From Chloroflexota bacterium (GTDB taxonomy: Bacteria; Chloroflexota; Chloroflexia; JAMDCE01): 33,507 nt of DNA. Below are positions 1 through 7,128 of the stretch, one piece after another. The stretch lies in assembly GCA_023489135.1 (NCBI GenBank), contig JAMDCE010000242.1:1-33507 (forward strand), written 5' to 3'. The position numbers were made by a program, and so were the translations under genes. Within the stretch, counting starts at the first letter, position 1, and the number at the start of each line of letters is the position of its first letter. The notes under the pieces were generated by a model, which was not told where the DNA came from, searched no databases, and saw only the letters and a program-made list of their open reading frames with translations.

Positions 1-22
1 CCCGCGCATCAAGGAATTCCTG
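1..22. repeat. 22-bp inverted copy of an internal GIY-YIG gene segment
   Basis: Bases 1-22 are exactly the reverse complement of bases 333-354, which lie inside the GIY-YIG gene and encode PRIKEFL. Similarity stops right after base 22. It may be the edge of a partial duplication, a chance short repeat, or an assembly artefact if the window start is a contig end. Confidence 0.6.
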
Positions 23-110
23 TCGGCATTCTTCAAAGCATCCGCCTCTTGTATTGTTTGCTATTCTTAGAGCGGGCGCGGGGGAGCAGAGCGTCTAGCT
101 GAACTGCCAA

Positions 111-713
111 TCAGGCGGTGATGTAGCGAGGGAAACCGATGATCTGGTGGTCTGACTCAATTCTCACTTCCACCGGCGTTTCACGGCTCATTCGCGTTCT
201 ATACCTGACATCTGAAGGCAAAAGGCTTGAAGCGATACTATCAGACCGGAGCGCTGCAGCAATCGCACCCTCGATTCTTCTTCTTAACACACGGTCGCAG
301 TCGGTAGCCGCCACGAAGACCACTTTCGCCTGCAGGAATTCCTTGATGCGCGGGGCTAGTTCCTCATAGCGTTTTAGAAGCTCGGGAAACTTGTGACGTG
401 TGCCTCGGCGCCACAAACCGTCCCACAACACATCTTCGGTTCCTTGGCGCATCGCTGTGGCATTGCAGATACGATAATTGCCACCCAACGTTTGGATAAG
501 GTGCTCCTTTGTTCTTTGATAGAACGATGTGCCAGTCTCGCCGACATACGTGACTCTATACGTGTCGTTTACCTGTACCGCCCAAAGGTAAATGCCGGAA
601 GCCTGTCTTTGAGCACAATCAAAAAGCACGTCATGCGCTTCGCTGCAAAGCTCGAAGGGTCCCGAGAAGTGCAGTACAATCGTATGGTCTCGACTCAAGA
701 GCTTACCGTCCAC
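111..713 (-). CDS. GIY-YIG nuclease-like protein
   Basis: A 200-residue protein. The GIY-YIG core is visible: GIY at residues 40-42, YVGETG at 56-61, a candidate catalytic arginine in YQRTKEH near residue 67, and a candidate metal-binding glutamate in RRRIEGAIAAAL near residue 148. In this family these residues form a Mg-dependent DNA nuclease site. No extra DNA-binding domain is recognisable, so the target is unknown. It lies last on the minus strand, downstream of the disrupted DUF262-HNH gene and a 41-codon ORF, so it may have belonged to the same defence operon (inference). The GTG start at 713 has only a weak purine-rich upstream sequence, so the start is uncertain. The gene appears intact. 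Confidence 0.75.
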   Translation of the reverse strand: MDGKLLSRDHTIVLHFSGPFELCSEAHDVLFDCAQRQASGIYLWAVQVNDTYRVTYVGETGTSFYQRTKEHLIQTLGGNYRICNATAMRQGTEDVLWDGLWRRGTRHKFPELLKRYEELAPRIKEFLQAKVVFVAATDCDRVLRRRIEGAIAAALRSDSIASSLLPSDVRYRTRMSRETPVEVRIESDHQIIGFPRYITA

Positions 714-776
714 CGCTTACCCGAACTGATACGAGTAATGATGATCGCAACTGAAAGAGTATTCTTCTGAACATCG

Positions 777-902
777 CTATTCAGATCCGTGTTTTCGAGG
801 TGAACCATGCTGTTCTCGGATATCATCCAACCCCTCTCTCACGGTCTTCCCCTTCACCCCTGCTGCAATGTGTTGAATCACGTTTTCACGTACGAGGTCC
901 AT
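777..902 (-). CDS. Small hypothetical protein, 41 residues
   Basis: An uninterrupted ORF on the minus strand beginning MDLVRENVIQHIAAGVKGKT and rich in charged residues (translated by eye). It starts 14 bases after the HNH stop codon and precedes the GIY-YIG gene in the same direction, so it would sit inside the same transcription unit. No strong ribosome binding site is visible (purine-rich AGAAGATAACC upstream). It matches no family I recognise. It could be a small accessory or regulatory protein, or a chance ORF. Confidence 0.3.
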   Translation of the reverse strand: MDLVRENVIQHIAAGVKGKTVREGLDDIREQHGSPRKHGSE

Positions 903-916
903 AACATGGTTATCTT

Positions 917-1745
917 CTAGTCATCTGCGGGTCGCCCACGAGGATGGCATTCCTTGTGAAGCAGACGGCCGTTGTCAACAGTGGTCTTGCCGCCATCACG
1001 ATACGGCACTGGATAGTGATCATACTCTTCATCCTCGCTGTTGACGTACTCGCTACATATCGCACACTTCGACTGTTGACGCTTCCTTATCACTTCTCTG
1101 TCTTTTTCGCCGAAGGCTCGATTAGGATCGAGTATTACTCCGATACCTGGCGGAAGTGCCTGCCGCCAGCGCTCGTAGTAATGGTAGATTACCCCGCCTG
1201 ACACTGCCCTGCTGTTTTGCTTGATGCTCGGTTCACTTGTCGCACGTGCCAACTTTGCTTTGGCTTCAGTTGTCAGTTTGAATTGACTTGATCGTTGCGA
1301 GTCCTGAATGTACATGGCGAGTGCGAACAAAGTAATCTTCGCCACCTTTCGACGGCCGTGCTGTTTGGCGGCAATTCGGTCAGTGATCTCCTGTATTTGG
1401 CCAAAGATACGCTCAATATTTTCGAAAGGATTTTCGCCTGATGGGATTTGAGTGTAACGGTGATATAGACTGTCCAAGTCGGCAGCCTTTACACTTGGGG
1501 CCGAAAATGGGTTTCCGGATCTCTCCATAAGAAGCGTGCATAGTTGGGCACAAGTCGTGCGATGTTTGACATACGCGTCGTTTGAGTCATCTTCATCGTC
1601 GCGGGTGCCCCTGCCATCCACCGCGTTGAAGAAATCGTACTTAGGACTCGACTTTTGCAGCACCTTAACAACTGAATCCTCAAGCGTTGGGTGACCAGGA
1701 ACCCAGGCACGTACTCTGCTGAGTAACTGAGCGCAGTCCCATTCA
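917..1745 (-). pseudogene. HNH endonuclease C-terminal part of a DUF262-HNH protein, cut off by an IS
   Basis: The open frame extends to 1810, but its first ~21 codons lie in insertion-sequence DNA, so the genuine coding part begins near TEWDCAQLL (about 1745). The C-terminus is a zinc-type HNH nuclease: CAIC (residues 249-252 of the open frame), DH at 264-265, then N280, H285, C288 and H289 in a LLHKECHP context. The preceding RAFGEKDREVIRKRQQSKC segment is typical of the HNH half of DUF262-HNH fusions, which are GmrSD-like enzymes cutting modified or foreign DNA. The missing N-terminal half is most likely the DUF262 gene at 3338-4147 on the other side of the IS. The two parts do not rejoin in frame, so sequence was lost or they came from related but different genes. 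Confidence 0.7.
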
Positions 1746-1764
1746 GTGCTCAGAGAGGTGACCG

Positions 1765-3180
1765 ATGATACCTTTGGTCGAGTTCCCCGAGTTGGTGCAG
1801 CATTACGCACCGCATTTCGAGCGAGTGTTCTCGCCCGAAGCCCTCGTGCAATTCAAGCGCTACATCACCGGCTTGATCGTGTCGGAGAACAAGACGGTGG
1901 ATGGCATCAACCGCTTGTTCGTGGTCGAGAGCCGCAACCAGAGTTCCCTTAATCGTCTGCTCACCGAAAGTCCCTTCACTATCGCGGAACTGAATCAGGC
2001 GCGCTTGGACCTTCTCAACTCCCTGCCGGCTACCCGTTTGAAGCCCCAGGGCGTGCTCGGCGTGGATGACACCCTGCTCACACACTACGGCCACCACTTT
2101 GACGAGATTACCAAGCTTTATGACCCCAAGGAAGACCGCTACGTCTGGGCGCACAACCTCGTGACGCTGCACTACAGTGATGACGACACTGACTATCCGG
2201 TCTCCTTTCAGCTTTGGAAGCCCGTGGATTTGGCAAAACTCGAATGCGGCCTGGTCGCCGCGGACATCCAGCTTCGAGAGTGCAAGCAAACGCTGAAAAC
2301 GGAAGCCCCGGACAGGTGGAAAGCTTACTTGATGGGAGTATGGCGACGTCATTCGCACCAGCCGGAGGTCGCAGCCTTGTACGATAGCAAGTTGCGGATC
2401 GCCGAGCAATTGCTCAGCCACTGGGTCGAAGTACATCCCGAGTTGCGCACGCACGTTCCGGTGACTTTCGATAACTGGTACACCCAACCCGGGTTCTGTC
2501 ATTATGTCGGCAATACCCTGGGTTTGGCCTATGTTGGCAGCTTGGCCGAGGACGATAAGGTGGTCTTGAAGACCGGCGCCGAGCGTTTGGACAGTTTTGC
2601 GGCACGACTGAAAGCGGAGCACCTGCAGGCGCTGGGGGATCACCTTCCCGGTGTCTTCCAGCGACTCACGATTCGCTACAAGGGCGAGCGCGAGTCGTAC
2701 TACAGCTACTGCGGGACGCATCAGATTCAGTCGTTTGGCAAGGTCCGTCTGGTGATCAACCATCGCCAGGAGGACCTCGACGACAATCCTGTATTCATCA
2801 TCGCCAACCGCCTGCACTGGCAGGCCTTGGGCATCACCCGTATCCGACGCCACCGTTGGCCCGTGGAAGTCTATCATGAAGAAGGCAAAGCCGAAGGGTT
2901 GGACCAGTATCAACTGCGGGACTTCAAGGCCATTGAACGACATGTCGCCTTAGTCGCCACAGTGTACAGCTTACTGCGCGCAGCCCAACACGACCCGGTC
3001 CTTCGCCAGAGGCTTCAACGTGAACTCAAGTTGGAACTTGAAGGCAGCACAGCATTCTGGCGCCGGGCTACGCAAGCCCATAGTCTGTGGGCTCTGGCGC
3101 TGTTTATCAGCGCTGGCCTGGCGCAAGGGCAGCCCCTGCACCAGGTGATGACGCCGCTCCTGCGGGCCGTGTGCCCCTAG
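1765..3180 (+). CDS. Transposase, DDE type (IS4/IS701-like)
   Basis: A 471-residue, full-length transposase. The three catalytic acidic residues can be placed: D in GVLGVDDTLLTHYG, D in VTFDNWYTQPGF, and E in WPVEVYHEEGKAEGLDQYQLRD, the last giving the family's W-P-x-E-x-Y-H-E-x-x-K signature. It catalyses cut-and-paste movement of its element. The ATG at 1765 lies close to the left end after GAGAGGTGACCG, the usual layout for such elements. No frameshift or stop is seen, so the element may be a recent arrival. Family assignment between IS701 and other IS4-superfamily groups is by motif only. Confidence 0.85.
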   Translation: MIPLVEFPELVQHYAPHFERVFSPEALVQFKRYITGLIVSENKTVDGINRLFVVESRNQSSLNRLLTESPFTIAELNQARLDLLNSLPATRLKPQGVLGVDDTLLTHYGHHFDEITKLYDPKEDRYVWAHNLVTLHYSDDDTDYPVSFQLWKPVDLAKLECGLVAADIQLRECKQTLKTEAPDRWKAYLMGVWRRHSHQPEVAALYDSKLRIAEQLLSHWVEVHPELRTHVPVTFDNWYTQPGFCHYVGNTLGLAYVGSLAEDDKVVLKTGAERLDSFAARLKAEHLQALGDHLPGVFQRLTIRYKGERESYYSYCGTHQIQSFGKVRLVINHRQEDLDDNPVFIIANRLHWQALGITRIRRHRWPVEVYHEEGKAEGLDQYQLRDFKAIERHVALVATVYSLLRAAQHDPVLRQRLQRELKLELEGSTAFWRRATQAHSLWALALFISAGLAQGQPLHQVMTPLLRAVCP

Positions 3181-3241
3181 AGTAACGAGGCGGGCATCCC
3201 GAAGGAGTAGGGTCGTTGGGCTAACCGGCAAGCGGTCACTG

Positions 3242-3325
3242 CCCCACTTTGCGGCGCGGCCGAGTGGGGACAGTGCGAGTGCGACCTAGCACTGCCCTGA
3301 GCTGGTGCTTTTGAACTGCACCAGC
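3242..3325. repeat. Three consecutive hairpins in the IS 3' tail
   Basis: Three perfect short inverted repeats follow one another: CCCCACT/AGTGGGG (3242-3248 and 3263-3269), CAGTGC/GCACTG (3271-3276 and 3289-3294) and GCTGGTGC/GCACCAGC (3301-3308 and 3318-3325). None is followed by a T-run, so classical intrinsic termination is not evident. They may insulate the transposase from outside transcription or form subterminal transposase sites. Confidence 0.5.
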
Positions 3326-3337
3326 CACTTGAGAGAT

Positions 3338-4147
3338 TCAATTCTTAGGTGCAAAAGTCGAGTTAGGACTCGTAGACAGCTTCCCAGCCCATAGCTCGAT
3401 ACGCGGCCCAATCTCCCCAGGCCATGCATCTCGTATCTGCTGACGCGTTAGCGCGGTGCCGCTTTGAAGTCGGATGAACAAGTCACGTACTTCGTCCGAG
3501 TTTTCGACATCTCTTACTAGGTAAACGCGCATTAGATACCCTTCGAGGGTTTCCCGCAGGTCATCGGAAAGGTCTGAACACCGCTTGTTAGCCCAAGGTG
3601 CACCTGTTGGACGCAAGCTAATGGGCAAACGGAGTTTTGGGTCTTGTGGCTCAAGAAGAGGAAAGCTGTCTCTCAAGTATTCGTGCAAGGCAAGAATGCG
3701 TTGCTGACCGTCTATTATCTCATAGACTTCTTGAGGACTTCCTCCGAGGCTTGCTTTGGTCTTCACCTCTAGGAAGAGGGGCGGCACTGGATAAGCACGA
3801 AAGATGGAATCAATCAGGGCTTGCTTCTGCTGTTTCCCCCACGCGGCGCCGCGTTGGTACTCGGGATTCCTGGTTAAGGAACCCGACCTGAAAGCTGCGA
3901 CCAATTCTCTTACGGCATATTCTTTCTCATCGAACTTCACGTGCTTCTCCTCCCATATCAGCTTAAAAGTATAGCTCCCATCACTCAACTGTGTCAAACC
4001 ACAACTATCCAACCAGGCGCTCGGGAATTGATCGGACTCAGCGTGGCAGAGCCAACCGGTGAGCAAGGAGGCTGACGTGCTGAAAGATGTTGTGGGGGCA
4101 ATAAGCAGGCGATTAGTCAGGGGGTCGAAGGATACAATTTGTGACAC
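3338..4147 (-). pseudogene. DUF262 (ParB/GmrS-like) N-terminal part of a DUF262-HNH protein, cut off by an IS
   Basis: A 269-residue open frame. DUF262 signatures are clear: NPEYQRGAAWGKQQKQALIDSI (from residue 94, YQRG at 97-100), YPVPPLFLEV, and IIDGQQRILALHEYL with DGQQR at 146-150, the ParB/sulfiredoxin-like nucleotide-binding motif. In GmrSD-type enzymes this half binds and hydrolyses NTP and directs an HNH nuclease against foreign, often modified, DNA. The frame stops at a TGA at the IS border just after SPNSTFAPKN, where the family normally continues for a few hundred residues to an HNH domain; that domain lies beyond the IS at 917-1745. The GTG start at 4147 has no strong ribosome binding site. 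The first ~70 residues are not recognisable. Confidence 0.75.
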
Positions 4148-4161
4148 TATACTCTATCCCG

Positions 4162-4614
4162 TCAAGGATTTTTTGGCATAATCAAGTGGTAGGCGCGTTC
4201 GGCGTTTTCGCGGTTGCCCTCGTTGTTCTCGGCAGTCTCCGTCCACCTTCCCTTCTTGCCGATGGAGAAATAGCCATCGTCTACTGCTTCAACTGACGAC
4301 GTGACGTCCACTTCTTTGAACGGGCTCTGGTAATCCGGGTGCATGATCAGCCGGTGGTATTCCTCCTCAAAGATAAGGGAGTAACCCCCCTTCACCGAGT
4401 TACCATCGGCGTCGCACTTGCGATAGCGATCCACCGAGTCGATAAAGAACAGGCTGAGGACCTTGATGCCAAGCGGAGCCAGACGCAATTCCTTGTCCAG
4501 ATGCTCCTTGATCGTGCGTCGGATCATCGCCCGCTGCACCGCCAGCGGCTCCAAACCGCCATAGGTTTCGCCGATATTCAAATAGAATTCGCCGCCGGGG
4601 ACGCGCAGCTCCAC
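4162..4614 (-). pseudogene. Fragment of type III restriction enzyme Res subunit
   Basis: A 150-residue open frame matching an internal stretch of type III restriction endonuclease Res subunits, recognisable from the segment RRTIKEHLDKELRLAPLGIK followed by VLSLFFIDSVDRY and by a FEEEYHRLI stretch. Full Res proteins are roughly 900-1000 residues, so most of the helicase and nuclease domains are absent. The frame ends at an A-run (LIMPKNP) where the family continues. It lies 14 bases upstream of the DUF262 gene on the same strand. There is no Mod methyltransferase in the window, so the system is dead here. Confidence 0.65.
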
Positions 4615-4627
4615 GAACTCCTTCCCT

Positions 4628-4795
4628 TTACTCTTTTAGCCGCTCTGTGGCCCATCGGCGGAACTGTGTGCCCCGCTCCGAACGGACCCGATATCCCACG
4701 GCCAGGATCGCGTCCAGACTGTAATATTTGACCGACCGGGTCACCTGCCTTGTCCCCTCCATGCGAACCTGTAAGAACTCATTGGCTTTCCGTGT
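4628..4795 (-). pseudogene. Fragment of RhuM family gene
   Basis: Translating the minus strand gives VKYYSLDAILAVGYRVRSER followed by GTQFRRWATERLKE and a TAA stop at 4628-4630. This is the conserved core of RhuM (virulence protein RhuM family), often found in phage and defence-linked islands, usually ~300 residues or more. Only about 50 residues remain: both ends are missing. It is too short for ordinary gene calling. The upstream edge runs into the inverted repeat at 4790-4860. Confidence 0.6.
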
Positions 4796-4860
4796 GTTCC
4801 GTGCCTTCCGTGGTTACTCGCCCTGTCGATAATTGACCACGGAATACACGGAAGTCACGG
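4790..4860. repeat. Imperfect inverted repeat of the ACCACGGAA type
   Basis: Two 25-base arms at 4790-4814 and 4836-4860 match at about 21 of 25 positions around a 21-base loop. The arms consist of reiterated CACGGAA units (forms of ACCACGGAATACACGGAA). From memory, repeats of this kind often flank GxxExxY genes, and one lies immediately here. Confidence 0.65.
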
Positions 4861-5106
4861 AAGGATCATAGGACCATTCGCTCGATCTGTGCTTTCGGTG
4901 TAGCTTCCAAAGTTCACGAGTAACCCCAGGTTCAGTTGAGCTGCTTTCAAATAGTTCAAGAGCTGGGCTTTGTGCTCGGGCGCTATTTCTTTCACGGCTT
5001 TGATCTCGACGATGATTTTCCCGAAGCAAATCAGGTCTGGCCTGTACTTTTGCAACAGGACCTCGTCTTAGTACGTTAATCTCAGTTCCTGCTGCGCGGC
5101 GAAGGG
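4855..5106 (-). pseudogene. GxxExxY family gene remnant with in-frame stop
   Basis: The intact-frame part (to 5055) reads YRPDLICFGKIIVEIKAVKE then LLNYLKAAQLNLGLLVNFGS, the C-terminal half of the GxxExxY family (a small PD-(D/E)XK-like protein, normally ~125-130 residues). Upstream in the same frame lies RGIPFAAQQELRLTY, also family-typical, followed by a TAA stop at 5068-5070 and then DEVLLQKYRPDL. A nonsense change therefore splits the gene. The N-terminal GxxExxY motif itself is not found above 5110. No function can be expected from this copy. Confidence 0.65.
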
Positions 5107-5347
5107 AATGCCCCTCCTGTTGAATTCCTTAGTCTTTGGGTTCGAGGGGGTGAGATCACCCAGGAAGTTCTCTTGTCGCACCAGCCAGCAAATGAGGATC
5201 AGTCCTCCTCAACTCCAGCACAGGGGCGGGATCCCAGGCCGCACCAAACAGTACACCATTTGCGTCAACCGAGGCGCGGGGCGTTTGGAGGCATCGGTAC
5301 CGAGGGAGCGAAAAAGGACTCACCAAGATCGTCTTGACGAAGCGAAG
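5107..5347. other. No gene recognised between GxxExxY remnant and small membrane protein
   Basis: The frames here give no family match, no convincing start with ribosome binding site, and no repeat. It may hold eroded sequence from the neighbouring remnants. Confidence 0.4.
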
Positions 5348-5611
5348 TCAGGCCGCGCGCCGCATCTTGGGCTCTGGGACCTCGATCTTTGGCCGAGCAG
5401 GTATTTTCGGCTGTGCCGCTACGAAAGCGTACAGGTGAAGAAAGAAAGACATTCCCAAAAGAGTGTAGCCGATGGGCCGCGCCCATCGCGCGACCGCGGA
5501 ATAGACCAGCAACCCTACTCCCGCGCCACCGAGCACATGGGTCACATCTTCGAGCATTCGCGGATGCGCATCCCACACCTGCCGATCCATCTCTTCCAGC
5601 TTGTTCAACAT
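5348..5611 (-). CDS. Small membrane protein, hypothetical
   Basis: An 87-residue protein starting MLNKLEEMDRQVWDAHPRML. A strong ribosome binding site AGGAGG lies 7 bases before the ATG, which supports a real gene. Residues ~27-65 contain one or two hydrophobic helices (HVLGGAGVGLLVYSAVARW and PIGYTLLGMSFFLHLYAFV) and the tail is basic with proline-lysine repeats (KIPARPKIEVPEPK). It is probably an inner-membrane protein with a short cytoplasmic tail. I do not recognise the family. Nothing around it suggests a partner. Confidence 0.55.
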   Translation of the reverse strand: MLNKLEEMDRQVWDAHPRMLEDVTHVLGGAGVGLLVYSAVARWARPIGYTLLGMSFFLHLYAFVAAQPKIPARPKIEVPEPKMRRAA

Positions 5612-5996
5612 GCTCTAGTCCTCCTGATAGGATCTCTTGGCCGGCTGAGCGCTCACCTTTTGAGCGGTCCGGAGCGCTGCGGCAAGATACGTGCCGATCA
5701 CCCTCGCCTGCCCTTCGAATTCAGGGCCGTCAGCGAGACCGTTCAGGGGAAAGGGATTCTTTGAGCCCCTCCCGAGTGGATAACATCCCAAACTGATGCT
5801 CCCTGAAAGTGGGGGGACATATCTCATCCATCAAAGCAGCAGGCGGGAAGGCGTCTCCCAGAACGATGGCACCCTGAGTACATACGTCAACCTTAACCCG
5901 TTCTTGTAATCTGGGCAACAGTGGTATTACAATGTGATAGTCGACAACATACGCCGTATTGCTCGGCACGTGCTCCGGATTGCGAAGGTTGACGCG
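5612..5996. other. No gene recognised upstream of the BrnT-like gene
   Basis: The minus-strand frame at 5615-5827 (70 codons) has no ribosome binding site or recognisable motif and is not called. The rest holds no repeat or promoter I can defend. The upstream part of the BrnT open frame (5934-5996) is treated as leader. Confidence 0.35.
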
Positions 5997-6275
5997 TTGT
6001 TCCCTATCAACAGAATCATCGTCACCGCCGAGAGGGAAGAACACATCTGGACCAAGCACGCGGTTAGCCGCGAGGACGTGGACGACATTTGTCTCTCAGA
6101 TCCACTAGTCCGACGTGGCCGTGAGGGTAGCTACGGCATTTACGGACAGACCAGGGGCGGCCGTTATCTGATCGTTTTTGTTTATCCAGTGTCTCAAGGT
6201 GCGTTCCGCCTGGCGACAGCCCGAGATATGAACGATGCGGAAAGACGGCGCTTTCAGCGATATCGGAAGGAGTGA
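5997..6275 (+). CDS. BrnT-family toxin (predicted RNase)
   Basis: A ~92-residue protein with the BrnT-like (DUF497) layout: EEHIWTKHAVSREDVDDICL, then DPLVRRGREGSYGIYGQTR, the hydrophobic strand RYLIVFVYPV, and the C-terminal ATARDMNDAERRRFQR helix with the family's conserved A-R and E-R-x-x-Y/F pattern. BrnT proteins are RelE-fold ribonucleases neutralised by BrnA. The TTG at 5997 is preferred because GAAGG lies 8 bases upstream and gives family-typical length; the frame also allows a GTG at 5934. Its stop lies 8 bases before the antitoxin ATG. Confidence 0.7.
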   Translation: MFPINRIIVTAEREEHIWTKHAVSREDVDDICLSDPLVRRGREGSYGIYGQTRGGRYLIVFVYPVSQGAFRLATARDMNDAERRRFQRYRKE

Positions 6276-6283
6276 AGAAGACT

Positions 6284-6571
6284 ATGCCAAGGCGAAAGGA
6301 AACTGTGCCGAGCACGATTCCCGGTTTCAAAAACGAGATTGAGGCAGGTGAGTATTGGGATAAACATAGCCCGGAGGAATTCCCCGATGAGTTCGAGGAG
6401 GTGAAAGTGAAGCTGCCCAGACCTACTTACGAAGGGGTGCTCACCGTGAAACTGGAGGACGACACAATCAAGGAACTAAGACAGGTGGCGCGAGAGATGG
6501 GGCTGCCGTCGTCTACCCTGGTTCGGATGTGGATTCTGGAGCGGTTGAAGGAACGGCGAGCAGCGCGCTGA
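6284..6571 (+). CDS. BrnA-like/CopG-type antitoxin
   Basis: A 95-residue protein. The N-terminal part contains AGEYWDKHSPEEFPDEFEE, the acidic wrapping segment typical of BrnA/CopG antitoxins, and the C-terminal half is a predicted ribbon-helix-helix domain (VLTVKLEDDTIKELRQVARE then LPSSTLVRMWILERLKER). Such proteins bind their toxin and repress their own operon. The ATG at 6284 has AAGGAG 11 bases upstream, itself inside the toxin's 3' end; a GTG at 6272 overlapping the toxin stop is the alternative. Order toxin then antitoxin is the usual BrnTA arrangement. Confidence 0.7.
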   Translation: MPRRKETVPSTIPGFKNEIEAGEYWDKHSPEEFPDEFEEVKVKLPRPTYEGVLTVKLEDDTIKELRQVAREMGLPSSTLVRMWILERLKERRAAR

Positions 6572-6580
6572 CAAATCATC

Positions 6581-6749
6581 TATGGGTATCGTGAGCGTTT
6601 CGAGTTAGGGACAACGAAACATCGATAGACAGGATGAACAGCATGGGTAGCGGATTCGCCTGCGAGGGAAGGGCGTGTGAGTTGCGCATAATGCGTTTGC
6701 TGGCGCCACGCCTGTGTCCCAACTCGTAACGCTCGCTATGACCCTATTC
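6581..6749. repeat. Possible small inverted-repeat (MITE-like) element
   Basis: The outer ~30 bases are imperfect inverted repeats: GGGTATCGTGAGCGTTTCGA (from 6584) against, on the other strand, GGGTCATAGCGAGCGTTACG (from 6745), and both continue inwards with similar sequence ending in GGGACA. The ~100-base interior has no gene. The outer ends read TATGGGT and ACCCTAT, compatible with a TA-type target. No transposase is present, so it would need help from elsewhere. Alternatively it is a large regulatory hairpin. Confidence 0.45.
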
Positions 6750-6789
6750 CCTCCAGTGCGAACCCCTCCCATATTCGATGGGACTCATA

Positions 6790-7128
6790 TTACTCCAGAG
6801 CGAATTCCTTGACGCGGCGTGTCAATGCTTGTTGCAGGCTGAATAAGGTGAAATGGTAGTGAAGGCCACCTTGAAATCGATACTCCCCTATCTTGCCTTC
6901 GCTATGATAGTTCTTGGATTTGTCAACTTCTCCTGGTTCCTCGGAGAAAGCCAAGCGCTGGGCGGAGATGCGATTAACGGGTACATTCTGGTAGGCATCG
7001 AGCAGATCTTCCACGGGGGCTCCCTCGCTGACCATACGCAGGATGAGTTCAACGGTGATTAGGGTGCCACGAATCACGGGCTTGCCGAGCATAACGGCAG
7101 GGTTGATTTCGACACGATCTACAACCAT
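6790..7128 (-). CDS. DUF433 protein with atypical C-terminal tail
   Basis: The ATG at 7128 (start MVVDRVEINPAVMLGKPVIR) is preferred over an upstream in-frame start because AAGGAGG lies 8 bases before it. Residues 1-60 are a DUF433 domain: EINPAVMLGKPVIRGTLITV, then ELILRMVSEGAPVEDLLDAY. DUF433 proteins are small winged-helix-like antitoxins usually paired with a DUF5615 PIN-like toxin. The expected ending (roughly LTREDIRAALAYAAE) is degenerate here (VNRISAQRLAFSEE) and followed by ~50 unfamiliar residues, so a small indel may have fused it to non-coding sequence. No DUF5615 partner follows. Confidence 0.55.
   Translation of the reverse strand: MVVDRVEINPAVMLGKPVIRGTLITVELILRMVSEGAPVEDLLDAYQNVPVNRISAQRLAFSEEPGEVDKSKNYHSEGKIGEYRFQGGLHYHFTLFSLQQALTRRVKEFALE

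Larger units (their letters stand above)
1749..3337 (+). mobile_element. Insertion sequence with IS4/IS701-like DDE transposase (ends approximate)
   Basis: The element comprises the transposase gene plus a ~155-base 3' non-coding tail. It interrupts a minus-strand DUF262-HNH gene, which places its borders within a few bases of 1741-1760 and 3326-3345. Candidate inverted ends are GTGACCGATG (from 1758) and, read from the other side, GTGGCTGGTG (ending at 3328), matching 7 of 10. A short direct repeat ATTCA flanks it at 1741-1745 and 3336-3340, but the two signals are not in register. The exact ends and target duplication are therefore unproven. Confidence 0.65.

Noticed and set aside
1750..2943. 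397-codon minus-strand open frame opposite the transposase
   Set aside because: The transposase frame has all catalytic motifs; the antisense frame has none.
1741..3348. 13-base imperfect direct repeats (10/13) as IS target duplication
   Set aside because: They are not in register with any convincing inverted ends, so the target duplication is not claimed.
5615..5827. 70-codon minus-strand frame upstream of the small membrane protein
   Set aside because: No ribosome site or motif; the supported ATG at 5611 has its own AGGAGG within this frame.
6853..7062. Plus-strand 69-codon frame with a membrane-like segment
   Set aside because: It overlaps the DUF433 gene, which has a family match and a strong ribosome site; no such support here.
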